Below, one piece after another: positions 35,799 to 44,121 of a stretch of DNA of 64,000 nt (position 1 is its first letter; each line of letters opens with the position of its first letter). The notes beneath the pieces are model-generated. The model was not told the DNA's origin and did not search any database. It saw only the letters and a program-made list of their open reading frames with translations. Where the stretch lies: assembly GCF_000835165.1 (NCBI RefSeq), contig NZ_CP007790.1, forward strand, positions 806,001 through 870,000. The letters run 5' to 3'. The stretch comes from Corynebacterium marinum DSM 44953. GTDB taxonomy: Bacteria > Actinomycetota > Actinomycetes > Mycobacteriales > Mycobacteriaceae. The position numbers and the translations under genes were made by a program.

Positions 35799-36595
35799 CA
35801 ACAGTGGACGGTGCGCCAGAACAGCGAGCACGAGCGCCAGGAACGCGAAGCCGCTGAACGCGATGGGGAGCACCCTTGAGGCTGCGGGATCACCGGCAAC
35901 CTGCATGACTACCGCCATCTCTGCTACTGAGGAAGCCAGCAGGGCGGCCCAGCCGGTCACTGCGTAGCGCAGCAGAACCGCCCGCTCCGGACTCCTGATC
36001 AACCGGAGTGCCGCGATCACGATGACAGGCACAGCAATCCCCAGATCCATCACCTTCACCAGCCAGAACAGTCCCGGATAGGTGAGATACTCCACCGTCG
36101 GGTCACCCCGCCATAGAGCGGGTAGCCCGGGCAGATGCAGCCCGAACAGCAGGAACGCGCTGACCACCAGCAGGTAGACGCCGATGACCCGATCGACGCT
36201 TCTCGACGCCCCGTCATCTCCGGCACCGGCTCCTTCGCCGCCCACCGCAGGACCAGCCCGCACAGCACGAAAAGTCCCCGCAGGAGCGGGAAGAAGTACC
36301 CGCTGTTGCCGGGGGAACGGGTCGGATCTCCAGCGACACCCAGCTGGAAGTACATGTACAACCCGTACGTCGCCGGACTGAGTACGAGTAACCGGGCCTA
36401 GACGGTGGCCGCGCAGAACCAGCACCAGCCCCGCTACGTCGCCGCACCGGGCCTGGCCCGCCGTGCCGGATGAGACGTGATATTCGAGCCAGCCTGCGCC
36501 GAGGGGCCGAGGAGGGCGATCGTCGCGGCGCCGCAGCCCAGGACATTGAGGGCGATTCCCGGCAACCGGGAGTGCCGGAGAGCACTGTCGGACAC
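35742..36595 (-). pseudogene. Membrane-protein gene broken by several frameshifts
   Basis: A GTG at 36595 begins SDSALRHSRLPGIALNVLGC, but this frame stops at 36434. Reading on in shifted frames gives LLVLSPATYGLYMYFQLGVA with FFPLLRGLFVLCGLVLRWAA (about 36390-36215). A third piece, VDRVIGVYLLVVSAFLLFGL to AFLALVLAVLAHRPLL, then runs to a stop at 35742. The pieces together make one plausible polytopic protein of about 280 residues. At least three frameshifts are required, so this is decay rather than one sequencing slip. The family is not recognised. Confidence 0.75.
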
Positions 36596-36603
36596 GTTAT
36601 CCA

Positions 36604-36646
36604 CCTCCGACCGACATCCTAGGACGGGTGGATCGGTCGTGGGAGG
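36604..36646. repeat. Inverted repeat upstream of the DUF429 gene
   Basis: CCTCC-GACCGA (36604-36614) pairs with TCGGTC-GT-GGGAGG (36633-36646). It lies directly before the DUF429 -10 box, so it could be an operator or a hairpin between divergent genes. Confidence 0.35.
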
Positions 36647-36650
36647 TTGT

Positions 36651-36656
36651 TAACAT
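36651..36656 (+). promoter_or_regulatory. Predicted -10 box of the DUF429 gene, leaderless
   Basis: TAACAT ends 6 bases before the ATG at 36663. Confidence 0.45.
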
Positions 36657-36662
36657 CGGGGA

Positions 36663-37403
36663 ATGCCCTCGACAGTGAGCGTTTACGCCGGCGTCGACCT
36701 CGCCGCCGACCCGAAGCGGACCGGACTGGCCACCATCCGGGACGAAGGCGAGCGCGTCGTGGTCGAGGACGCCCGGCTCGGGGCCGGGGACGACGCGATC
36801 ATCTCGGTTGTCGGCGGGGCGCGCAAAACTGGCGTCGACGTGCCCTTCGGCTGGCCGCGTCCCTTCGTCGAGCATGTCGCGGCGCATTCGGCCGGGACAC
36901 TCGGCTCCGCGCCCGACTCGGGGCCTGCGTGGCGCCGTTCGATGACGGCGCGCCGCACCGACGCCGTGGTCCGTGAGCGCTTCGGACTGGTGCCGCTGAG
37001 CGTGTCCGCCGACCGCATCGCCCACCCTGCGCTGCGCTGGTCGGTCGTGGAGGCACGTCTCCGGGACGGCGGAACGGACTGCCCGCGTGACGGTTCCGGC
37101 CGCGTCTGCGAGGTGTACCCCGCCGCGGCGCTGCGCTCCTGGGGGCTGCCTTTCCGCGGGTACAAGGCGGCGGATGCTTCGGCGGTGCGCGAGGGCGTTG
37201 TCGACAAGCTCGGGGAAATCGTGGACTGGAACGGATTCCGTGAGGAGTGCGTCCGTTCCGACGATGTGCTCGACGCGGTCATCGCCGCGTTGGTGGCCAG
37301 GGAAGCAGCTGCAGGAAGAACGCTGGCGCCCGAACCGGGAGACCTGGACCTCGCGTTGAGCGAGGGCTGGATTCACCTGCCTCTCGCGGGGATGCCTCAC
37401 TGA
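36663..37403 (+). CDS. DUF429 family protein
   Basis: A 246-residue DUF429 protein, predicted to have an RNase H-like fold. Visible features are YAGVDLAADPKRTGLATI near the N-terminus, GVDVPFGWPRPFVEH, RRTDAVVRERFG, the EVYPAAALRSWGLPFRGYK segment and a closing CVRSDDVLDAVIAALVAREA, which carries the family's conserved Asp residues. The substrate is unknown. It is followed closely by a methyltransferase gene that has its own promoter box at its 3' end. Confidence 0.85.
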   Translation: MPSTVSVYAGVDLAADPKRTGLATIRDEGERVVVEDARLGAGDDAIISVVGGARKTGVDVPFGWPRPFVEHVAAHSAGTLGSAPDSGPAWRRSMTARRTDAVVRERFGLVPLSVSADRIAHPALRWSVVEARLRDGGTDCPRDGSGRVCEVYPAAALRSWGLPFRGYKAADASAVREGVVDKLGEIVDWNGFREECVRSDDVLDAVIAALVAREAAAGRTLAPEPGDLDLALSEGWIHLPLAGMPH

Positions 37404-37404
37404 C

Positions 37405-37410
37405 TAGGGT
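37405..37410 (+). promoter_or_regulatory. Predicted -10 box of the methyltransferase, leaderless
   Basis: TAGGGT ends 7 bases before the ATG at 37418. It begins 1 base after the DUF429 stop codon, so a second promoter lies between the two genes. Confidence 0.5.
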
Positions 37411-37417
37411 GGGCGGC

Positions 37418-38026
37418 ATGAGCAACCATGACGCCAGCCACCCCTACGATGCGCAGACGTTCGACCCGGAGACCCTGCTCGGCACGGTCGTCGCCGCCGG
37501 AGACCCCGACAAGACTCTGATCGAACCGTGGGCGGGCACCGTCAACGGCAGAATCCTCGACGTCGGATCAGGCACCGGGCGGTGGGCGGGCCGCCTGACG
37601 GCCCTGGGATACGACGTCGAGGGGCTGGAGCCGGCGGAGCGGATGCTCGACCTGGCACGGCAGACCCACCCTTCGGTGCCCTTCCGGCGCGGCTCCATCG
37701 AGGATCTGGCGGACTCGGGGGAGAAGTGGGCGGGCATCCTGGCCTGGTATGCGCTCATCCACATGGGCCCCGAGGAGCTCCCGGAGGCGCTGGCGACGTT
37801 GCGCACGATCACCAAGGACAACGGATCGCTGCTCATGTCCTTTTTCACCGGACCCCGCATGGAGACGATGGAGCACCCGGTGGACACCGCCTACCGGTGG
37901 CCGCTCCCGGACGTGACCCTGGCGGTGGAGCGCGCCGGGTTCGAGGTCGCGGGCACTTCCGGTGGGCAGGATTCCCCGCACGCCTACCTGCTCGCCCGGG
38001 CGACGGTCGAGCCGATCTCGCGCTGA
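37418..38026 (+). CDS. Class I SAM-dependent methyltransferase
   Basis: A 202-residue methyltransferase. Motif I is GRILDVGSGTGRWAGRLTAL, the acidic ribose contact is DVEGLEPAERMLDLARQTHP, and FRRGSIEDLADSGEKWAGIL with AWYALIHMGPEELPEAL marks the later strands. It resembles small-molecule methyltransferases, but the substrate is unknown. Its end is 18 bases from the convergent multicopper oxidase. Confidence 0.87.
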   Translation: MSNHDASHPYDAQTFDPETLLGTVVAAGDPDKTLIEPWAGTVNGRILDVGSGTGRWAGRLTALGYDVEGLEPAERMLDLARQTHPSVPFRRGSIEDLADSGEKWAGILAWYALIHMGPEELPEALATLRTITKDNGSLLMSFFTGPRMETMEHPVDTAYRWPLPDVTLAVERAGFEVAGTSGGQDSPHAYLLARATVEPISR

Positions 38027-38044
38027 CCTGACCGAGCCCCCGCA

Positions 38045-39544
38045 TCATTCGGGTTCATTGCCGGACCCGCGCCCCAGCAGGAACGGCGTGGTGACCCCTT
38101 CGTAGGAGACGTGCGTCATGAGTCCTTCGACGGCGTGCGGGAGGTTGTGGCAGTGGTCCATCCAGATGCCGGGGTTGTCCGCGAGGAAGACGATGTCGTA
38201 GGACTCTCCCGCCTCGACGTCCAGCGAGTCCACCCACCACGGGCTGCCGGTGGCGGGCCGTCCGTCCCGGGCGGTGACCAGCACATGATGGCCGTGCAGG
38301 TGCATCGGATGCACCTCCGGGGAACGGTTGACGATGCGCATCGCCACCACCTCCCCCTCGTTCACCGTGTACATCGGCACGTGGCGTCCCATGCGCCCGT
38401 TGATGGTCCACCAGTAGCCCGGGCGCCCGTCGAGGAATCCGACGCGTTGACCGATCCGGTACTCGTAGCTGCGGTCGGGTGCGCCGGCGTCGAAGGGGAG
38501 GACCGCCGGGGTGCCGTAGGTGAGCAGGTCGAGTTCCTCCGCCGGCGACGGCGCTTCGGGCGCGACGGCGTCCGGGGGTCCGAGAACCAGGGAGACGCCG
38601 GGGGACTGGACACGGACGGCCCCGTCGGCGGGGACGGTGACCGCCAGATCGGCGCGGGCCCCCGCGGCGAGCCGTATCCTCCGGTTCTTCACGACGCCCG
38701 GTTTGTGCAGGTCCGTTCCGTCGACGGCGAGAAGGCGGGCGTCCGCCCCCGCGACCCAGACCTGCGCGGTGACGTTGTCGGTGTTGATGGCGCGCACACG
38801 GATGGTGGCGCCCGGCGCCGCGTCCCGGCGGGTTTCCTCCGGCACGCCCGCGATCGTGCGGGAACCGCCGGGGTAGGTGTGCAGGAGCATGGTGGCGTCT
38901 GCGTCTGCGTCCGTGTCCTGCCCGGTGCCGGCCACCGGTTCGATGACGAGCGGGCCGAGCAGGCCGCCGATCACCTGCTCGTGGGAGACCTGGTGCGCGT
39001 GGTACCAGTAGGTGCCCGGATCCTCGGCCACGAACCGGTAGGTGAAGGACCCGCCCGGGTGCACCGCATCCTGGGTCACCCCGGCCACGCCGTCCATCGC
39101 GGCCGGGACATCGACGCCGTGCCAGTGCAGCGTGGTGCCGTCCGCGACGTCGATGTTGTGCAGTGCCACCTCCACCATGTCTCCTTCGCGGGCGCGGATC
39201 TCCGGCCCGGGTGAGGAACCGTTGAGGGTGTAGCCCCGGAACGATCCTCCGTTGGAGTTGGTGAGGGTGGCGGACCGCGCCTCCAGGCGCATCCGCACGT
39301 CGGCGGGCCGGTCGGGGTCGGCTGTGAGATCGACCACGTCCACACCGTCGGCCCCGACCTGTGCGCCGTGTCCGGAGTGCGTCGGCGCTACGGAGTAGGT
39401 GGCGGGCACGCGGCTGTCCCACCAGAGCCAGGCGGCCCAACCGATCGCGACGGCGAGGAGGGCGACGACCGCCCGCCGGGCGGTCGTCGAGAAGCGGTGG
39501 GCCGTCTCGGGGCCTTCGGCGGGGCGGTCCGGGTCAGACACCAC
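38045..39544 (-). CDS. Multicopper oxidase, membrane-anchored
   Basis: A 499-residue multicopper oxidase with an N-terminal membrane helix (AVVALLAVAIGWAAWLWW) and the enzyme outside. All four copper-ligand blocks are present: LHWHG (about 139-143), WYHAHQ (180-185), HPMHLHGHH, and the type 1/type 3 block DHCHNLPHAVEGLM near the C-terminus. Substrates may be metal ions or phenols; copper tolerance is one possibility. It starts with GTG at 39544 or 39541, overlapping the upstream membrane-protein gene by about 11 bases, so both are translated together. Confidence 0.92.
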   Translation of the reverse strand: MVSDPDRPAEGPETAHRFSTTARRAVVALLAVAIGWAAWLWWDSRVPATYSVAPTHSGHGAQVGADGVDVVDLTADPDRPADVRMRLEARSATLTNSNGGSFRGYTLNGSSPGPEIRAREGDMVEVALHNIDVADGTTLHWHGVDVPAAMDGVAGVTQDAVHPGGSFTYRFVAEDPGTYWYHAHQVSHEQVIGGLLGPLVIEPVAGTGQDTDADADATMLLHTYPGGSRTIAGVPEETRRDAAPGATIRVRAINTDNVTAQVWVAGADARLLAVDGTDLHKPGVVKNRRIRLAAGARADLAVTVPADGAVRVQSPGVSLVLGPPDAVAPEAPSPAEELDLLTYGTPAVLPFDAGAPDRSYEYRIGQRVGFLDGRPGYWWTINGRMGRHVPMYTVNEGEVVAMRIVNRSPEVHPMHLHGHHVLVTARDGRPATGSPWWVDSLDVEAGESYDIVFLADNPGIWMDHCHNLPHAVEGLMTHVSYEGVTTPFLLGRGSGNEPE

Positions 39545-40016
39545 TGCCTACGGAGCGGCGGGACGGCGCGGCAGCCGGGGCAGGGGCGGGTTCGACGTGC
39601 TGCCGCCCGAGGGTCAGTGCAGCGGTGAGCGCGACACCGAAGATCAGCAGGGCGTTGAAGCCGTGGAGGAACGCCAGGAAGGTGAAGGAGGAGGCCGTCA
39701 GCCCGAGCGTGACCTGCACGCCGACCAGGATGACGACGACGGCGGCCAGTGCCAGGGCACGGCGATCGTGCGTGAGGTAACCGACGATCAGGAGGATGGC
39801 GGCCACGACCGGGATCACGTACAGACCCGATATTGTGTGGACGATCAGTCCCCACACCTCCGTGAACGGGGGAGGCCCGGATGTGTCCGACATGTCGATG
39901 GTGCCGCCCTCGGCGATGTATTTGCCCACGCCGGAGGCGAACCACGCCTCAGAGGCGGCCTGCAGCATGACGAGCCCGCAGATGAGCCCGGCGAGGGAAC
40001 GGTAGGCGGTTTTCAT
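39534..40016 (-). CDS. Four-helix membrane protein upstream of multicopper oxidase
   Basis: A 160-residue protein with four hydrophobic helices (SLAGLICGLVMLQAASEAW, LIVHTISGLYVIPVVAAILL, ALALAAVVVILVGVQVTLGL, FTFLAFLHGFNALLIFGVAL) and a polar Ala/Pro-rich tail. It is like DUF6220-type small membrane proteins, but the family call is tentative. The ATG at 40016 follows GAGGAG. The overlap with the oxidase gene suggests a shared role, perhaps electron transfer or assembly. Confidence 0.7.
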   Translation of the reverse strand: MKTAYRSLAGLICGLVMLQAASEAWFASGVGKYIAEGGTIDMSDTSGPPPFTEVWGLIVHTISGLYVIPVVAAILLIVGYLTHDRRALALAAVVVILVGVQVTLGLTASSFTFLAFLHGFNALLIFGVALTAALTLGRQHVEPAPAPAAAPSRRSVGSGV

Positions 40017-40259
40017 GATGACTCCTCGAGGGGGTTCGGCCCACCGGCGGTGGGCGCCGAAGTTGACGGGTAGGAGTGCATCAAGAGGGGAACGGGGCTA
40101 TTGATTGACTTCAGTTAACGCCGTTGAAGATCGGGGAGTCAATGGCACTCATGTCACATCTCGGCAACAGTCCGCGAATATGGGATATGGGTGTTGATCA
40201 GCTGTGATAATGCGAAAAATAGTCGCGCCAGGGTGAGAACAGGCTGTTAGAATCCGGCT
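40017..40259. other. Divergent regulatory region of the oxidase and PQQ-type dehydrogenase genes
   Basis: An A/T-rich patch (TTGATTGACTTCAGTTAAC, about 40101-40119) lies mid-region and may hold the minus-strand promoter. A TAGAAT box (40248-40253) serves the plus-strand gene. No gene is seen. Confidence 0.35.
40248..40253 (+). promoter_or_regulatory. Predicted -10 box of the PQQ-type dehydrogenase, leaderless
   Basis: TAGAAT ends 6 bases before the ATG at 40260. Confidence 0.55.
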
Positions 40260-41426
40260 ATGCGCCGACTCCTCGCGATTGCAGCCGTCACCTCCCTGTC
40301 CCTGTCTGTCACCGCATGCGCCGGGGCCAATCCACTCTCCTCCGGCACTTCCGACTCTTCGGGCGGTTCCTCGCAGGCTCACCCGCAGGTGCCCGTGGGG
40401 TCGATCGACCAGTTCCGGGTCACAGAACACGCCAGCTTCGACGAGGGTTGGGCCATGAGCTTCCTGCCCGGCACCGACCATCTGCTGATTTCCGAGCGCG
40501 GAGGTTCCCTGCAGCTGCGGGACCAGGGGAGCGGTGAGGTCGTAGAGGTCGGCGGGGTGCCCGAGGTTCACCATGCCGGGCAGGCCGGCATGCACGACGT
40601 CATCCCCGGCCCCGACTTCGAGACCGACGGCACCGTCTACCTCAGCTGGGTCCGCGACCACGAGCTCGGCGCCCAGGGAGTGGTCGGCCGGGCGACGCTC
40701 GACGTCGACAAGGCCAGCCTCAGCGGCCTGGAGGTCATCTGGGAGCAGGACCCCACCTCCGGCGACGGGCATTTCTCGTTGCGCATGCTCATCCAGGAGG
40801 AGAACCTGTTCGTCACATCGGGCGACCGCCAGAAATTCGATCCGGCCCAGGACAGGCAGACGAACCTGGGGGCGGTCCTGCGGCTCACCCTCGACGGGGA
40901 CCCGGCCCCGGGAAACCCCTGGGCCGATGAAGGTGGGAAGGCGGCTGAGCTGTGGACCATCGGCCACCGCAACCCGTTGGGCATCGCCGAGGACAAGGCG
41001 GGCAACCTGTGGGTCTCGGAGATGGGTCCCCGGGGCGGCGATGAGCTCAATCTGCTGGTGGAGGGGGAAAATTACGGCTGGCCGGACGCCTCAATGGGAG
41101 TGCATTACGACGGTTCCCCAATTCCGGACCATACCCCCGGCGACGGTTTCCGGGCCCCTGCGGAGTACTGGGCGCCGTCCATATCGCCGGGCAGCCTGGC
41201 GATCTACCGCGGCGGGCTTTTCCCGGGCTGGGAGAACAGCGCTCTGCTCGGCGGCCTGTCCGGCCAGCGCCTGGTCCGGGTGCAGATCGACGGCGGGGAG
41301 GCGCAGACCGTCGAGCAGTGGGACGCAGGCGAACGCGTCCGGGCCGTCGCCGAGGCGCCGGACGGCGCCGTGTGGATCCTCGAGGACGGTGACGGAGGGC
41401 GTCTTCTTGAGCTGCGCCCAGCCTAG
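40260..41426 (+). CDS. PQQ-dependent sugar dehydrogenase lipoprotein
   Basis: A 388-residue exported lipoprotein (lipobox LSVTAC, Cys 20), then a glucose/sorbosone dehydrogenase beta-propeller. Family marks are GWAMSFLPGTDHLLISERGG, AGMHDVIPGPDF, the central ELWTIGHRNPLGIAEDKAGN and SEMGPRGGDELNLLVEGENY with GWPDASMG. Such enzymes need the cofactor PQQ and oxidise aldoses outside the membrane. No PQQ synthesis genes are in the window. The 3' end overlaps the BCCT gene by 4 bases (convergent). Confidence 0.9.
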   Translation: MRRLLAIAAVTSLSLSVTACAGANPLSSGTSDSSGGSSQAHPQVPVGSIDQFRVTEHASFDEGWAMSFLPGTDHLLISERGGSLQLRDQGSGEVVEVGGVPEVHHAGQAGMHDVIPGPDFETDGTVYLSWVRDHELGAQGVVGRATLDVDKASLSGLEVIWEQDPTSGDGHFSLRMLIQEENLFVTSGDRQKFDPAQDRQTNLGAVLRLTLDGDPAPGNPWADEGGKAAELWTIGHRNPLGIAEDKAGNLWVSEMGPRGGDELNLLVEGENYGWPDASMGVHYDGSPIPDHTPGDGFRAPAEYWAPSISPGSLAIYRGGLFPGWENSALLGGLSGQRLVRVQIDGGEAQTVEQWDAGERVRAVAEAPDGAVWILEDGDGGRLLELRPA

Positions 41427-43402
41427 GAGCGCGGGGGGTCCTGGCGCTGCGGAACTGCCACGGTGTCAATGACGGCGTCGTCGGCCACGGGAATCCTCCC
41501 GGAATCCGCCGCGTCGTCGTCGGCCCACTGGCCGCTCTCGTAGTCGTAGTCGATCTCGTTGCCTTCTTCGTCGGTGCGCTGGTACCAGTTGGTCACCCGG
41601 TCGGCGGTGGAGTCGAAGTTCGCGCCCGCTCCCCGGCCCTCCGGCGCGGAGGAGACCGTCAGCTCGAAGTCGTCGCCGTGCTCCTCGAGCCCGCGGACGA
41701 CCGCGTTCTGGACCGCGGCGCTGGCGTAGGTGCGGCGGATGGCGGCGGGGTCGGTGGTCAGATCCCGCAGGAACGCGACGGTCAGGAGGATGAGCACCAC
41801 AGAGAAGGGCAGCGCGATGAGGATGGTGAGGTTCTGCAGGGAGGTCAGGGCGGTCTCGCCGCCGGCCAGCAGCATCACCGTGGCGATGCCCATCATGCAC
41901 AGGCCCCAGAACACCACGATCAGCTTGTTCGGGGCGGGGTTGCCCTTGGAGGACATCGTGCCCATCACCACGGAAGCCGAGTCGGCCGAGGTGACGAAGA
42001 AGATCGCCAGCACGCCGATGAGGAGGAACGGGGTGACCGCGTTGAGCGGCAGCTGGTCGAAGAGGGCGAAGAGGACCTGTTCGTTGCCGGCGGAGCCGTC
42101 GAAGGCCTCGACCCCGTCGCGGTGGAAGCTGATGGCGGCGCCGCCGAAGATGGTGAAGGCCAGGATGAGGATGGAGGAGGGCACCGCGATGGTCACCAGC
42201 GCGAACTCGCGGATGGTGCGTCCCCGGGAGATACGGGCGATGAACATGCCCACGAACGGGGTCCAGGCGATCCACCAGGCCCAGTAGAAGGCGGTCCACC
42301 AGCCCTGGAACTCGACGGTGTCCTCGCCCCAGGACAGGGACTTGCCCATCATGGGCAGCATCTCGTCCAGGTAGGTGGCCACGCCCGAGGGGATGAGGTT
42401 GAGCAGCAACAGCGTCGGGCCGAAGAGGAAGACGAAAGCGACCAGGCCCAGGGTGAGGCTGATGTTGATGTTGGAGAGGTAGCGCACACCCCGGGCGACG
42501 CCGGACACGGCGCTGATGACGAAGGCCACGCCCAGGATGCCGATGATCGCCAGGATGGCGTTGTTCGTCAGCGGCCCGGCGCCCGAGATGATCTCCACGC
42601 CCCGGCCGATCTGCAGGGCGGAGAGGCCCAGGGTCGCCGCGGTGCCGAAGAGGGTGGCGATGATGGCGAGGATGTCGATGATCCGGCCGGGCAGTCCCTC
42701 GGTGTTCTTCGCGCCGAGCAGCGAGAGGAACGCGGAGCTGAACAGCGAGGGACGGCCGCGCCGGTAGGTGGAGTAGGCCAGGGCGCCGCCGACCAGGGCG
42801 TACAGGCCCCAGACCGCCAGGCCCCAGTGGAAGTGGGACTGTGCCATCGCCTGGTGGAGGGCCTCCGGGGTGCCCGCCTCGACGGTGTTCGGCGGCGGGG
42901 AGAGGAAGTAGGCCAGCGGCTCGGAGGGGCCGAAGAAGAAGATGCCCACGCCGATGCCGGCGCCGAACATCATCGCGATCCAGGAGAAGCGGGAGAACTC
43001 CGGGATGTCGTTGTCCTTGCCCAGGGGAATATGGCCGAAACGGGAGAAAGCCAGGAAGACCATGACGATCAGGCCGAGGGACATGACGAGGTTGAGCAGC
43101 CAGGCCGCGTGCGACATCGCCCAGGAGAAGGCGGTGGCGGAGACGTCGGCGACGGACGCGGGGTTGATCACGCCCCAGGTGATGAAGGCGATGATGAAGG
43201 TGGCGGCGGTGAAGAAGACCACCTTGTCCAGGCTGAACTGCCGGCGCTGGTCCTCCACGCTGATGCCGGGGACCAGTCCGGGGTGGAGATCATGCGGGTA
43301 CACCCCGTCCGACAGGCCTTTCAGGGGATCCAGGATCTTCTCGGTCATCTGACTGGGTATGGGCTCGCGCTGTTCTGAGCGCTTCCGGGGGATATTCGGC
43401 AT
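41423..43402 (-). CDS. BCCT family transporter
   Basis: A 659-residue betaine/carnitine/choline-type carrier with about 12 helices and long polar N- and C-terminal tails, as in osmosensing members. The helix-3 glycine motif is MMFGAGIGVGIFFFGPSEPL, and the tryptophan signature reads FYWAWWIAWTPFVGMFIARI with SRGRTIREF. It most resembles corynebacterial compatible-solute carriers of the LcoP/EctP type. Exact substrate unknown. The start MPNIPRKRSEQREP at 43402 follows a GAGG. Confidence 0.9.
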   Translation of the reverse strand: MPNIPRKRSEQREPIPSQMTEKILDPLKGLSDGVYPHDLHPGLVPGISVEDQRRQFSLDKVVFFTAATFIIAFITWGVINPASVADVSATAFSWAMSHAAWLLNLVMSLGLIVMVFLAFSRFGHIPLGKDNDIPEFSRFSWIAMMFGAGIGVGIFFFGPSEPLAYFLSPPPNTVEAGTPEALHQAMAQSHFHWGLAVWGLYALVGGALAYSTYRRGRPSLFSSAFLSLLGAKNTEGLPGRIIDILAIIATLFGTAATLGLSALQIGRGVEIISGAGPLTNNAILAIIGILGVAFVISAVSGVARGVRYLSNINISLTLGLVAFVFLFGPTLLLLNLIPSGVATYLDEMLPMMGKSLSWGEDTVEFQGWWTAFYWAWWIAWTPFVGMFIARISRGRTIREFALVTIAVPSSILILAFTIFGGAAISFHRDGVEAFDGSAGNEQVLFALFDQLPLNAVTPFLLIGVLAIFFVTSADSASVVMGTMSSKGNPAPNKLIVVFWGLCMMGIATVMLLAGGETALTSLQNLTILIALPFSVVLILLTVAFLRDLTTDPAAIRRTYASAAVQNAVVRGLEEHGDDFELTVSSAPEGRGAGANFDSTADRVTNWYQRTDEEGNEIDYDYESGQWADDDAADSGRIPVADDAVIDTVAVPQRQDPPRS

Positions 43403-43799
43403 TGGTGTTCCTCACTGTGACGTGTGCGACGGGGTGCGGGGCGCGGCCGGCCGAGGGATGGGCGCGCGGATCTGCATGGGGCAGGAAATCGAGGAGACCA
43501 CTCGTGGTCTCGTGGCCGGAATGTCTCGGAGGGGAACATCGCCCTGACCCCCGTGATCTTCGGTGTCGAAGGGGGTCGAACGCGGATTCCTCTGCACGGC
43601 CCGGGCGGCGGCACCGCCGCAACGCGGCTGGGCCCCCCGGATGAACCCTGAAAACGTTAGCCCCTCGGGGGTGGGGTTGGCCAACCTGAGTGATCCGTGA
43701 CTCCTTGGGCGTCACATGTGGGGTGGAGCGTACAGTGTGCTCGGGATACCGGTCGGGGTGCTCCCTGAGCAGGCGCGGCAGACTTGGAGTGCGACATTC
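43403..43799. other. Long intergenic region between BCCT and DUF6457 genes
   Basis: About 400 bases without a convincing gene. It holds an 18-base palindrome (separate entry) and a TACAGT box at 43730-43735 that may drive the formate dehydrogenase operon. Short open frames here are not protein-like. Confidence 0.5.
43494..43511. promoter_or_regulatory. Perfect palindrome, possible operator of the BCCT gene
   Basis: GAGACCAC-TC-GTGGTCTC: 8-base arms, no mismatch, about 90 bases upstream of the BCCT start. It has no T-run, so it is more likely a regulator site than a terminator. Confidence 0.4.
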
Positions 43800-44090
43800 A
43801 TGAACGAGAAGAAGAACGACCCGGATCTTGAGAGCGCCCACGTCTGGCTGGAGTCCGTCTCCACGGAGCTGGGGCAGGACCCGGCGGTGATCCGGGCGTT
43901 GGTCGAGGACCTGCTCGACCTCACCCGGGACGTGGCCCACGGGCCGTCCCGTCCGGCTGCACCCCTGACCGCTTTCCTGGTGGGCCTGGCCAGCGGCCGG
44001 GCGCTGGAGGCCGGTGCCGGGCCGGAAGCAACCGTCGATGAGACCCGGGAGACCATTGAACGGGTGCTCGCGCTGCTCAGAAAGGCCTAG
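43800..44090 (+). CDS. DUF6457 protein, formate dehydrogenase operon
   Basis: A 96-residue helical protein (HVWLESVSTELGQDPAVIRA, LLDLTRDVAHGPSRPAAPLT). It matches DUF6457, commonly found next to molybdenum-cofactor and formate dehydrogenase genes; in C. glutamicum the equivalent small gene sits between fdhF and fdhD and was reported necessary for formate oxidation (remembered). Here it precedes fdhF by about 30 bases. The ATG at 43800 (MNEKKNDPDLES) is favoured over upstream in-frame codons, which are not family-like. Confidence 0.8.
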   Translation: MNEKKNDPDLESAHVWLESVSTELGQDPAVIRALVEDLLDLTRDVAHGPSRPAAPLTAFLVGLASGRALEAGAGPEATVDETRETIERVLALLRKA

Positions 44091-44109
44091 CGGGGATTTT
44101 CCGGGCGGC

Positions 44110-44115
44110 TAGAGT
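44110..44115 (+). promoter_or_regulatory. Possible internal -10 box before fdhF
   Basis: TAGAGT ends 6 bases before the ATG at 44122, and no ribosome-binding site is evident. Confidence 0.4.
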
Positions 44116-44121
44116 GTGACC

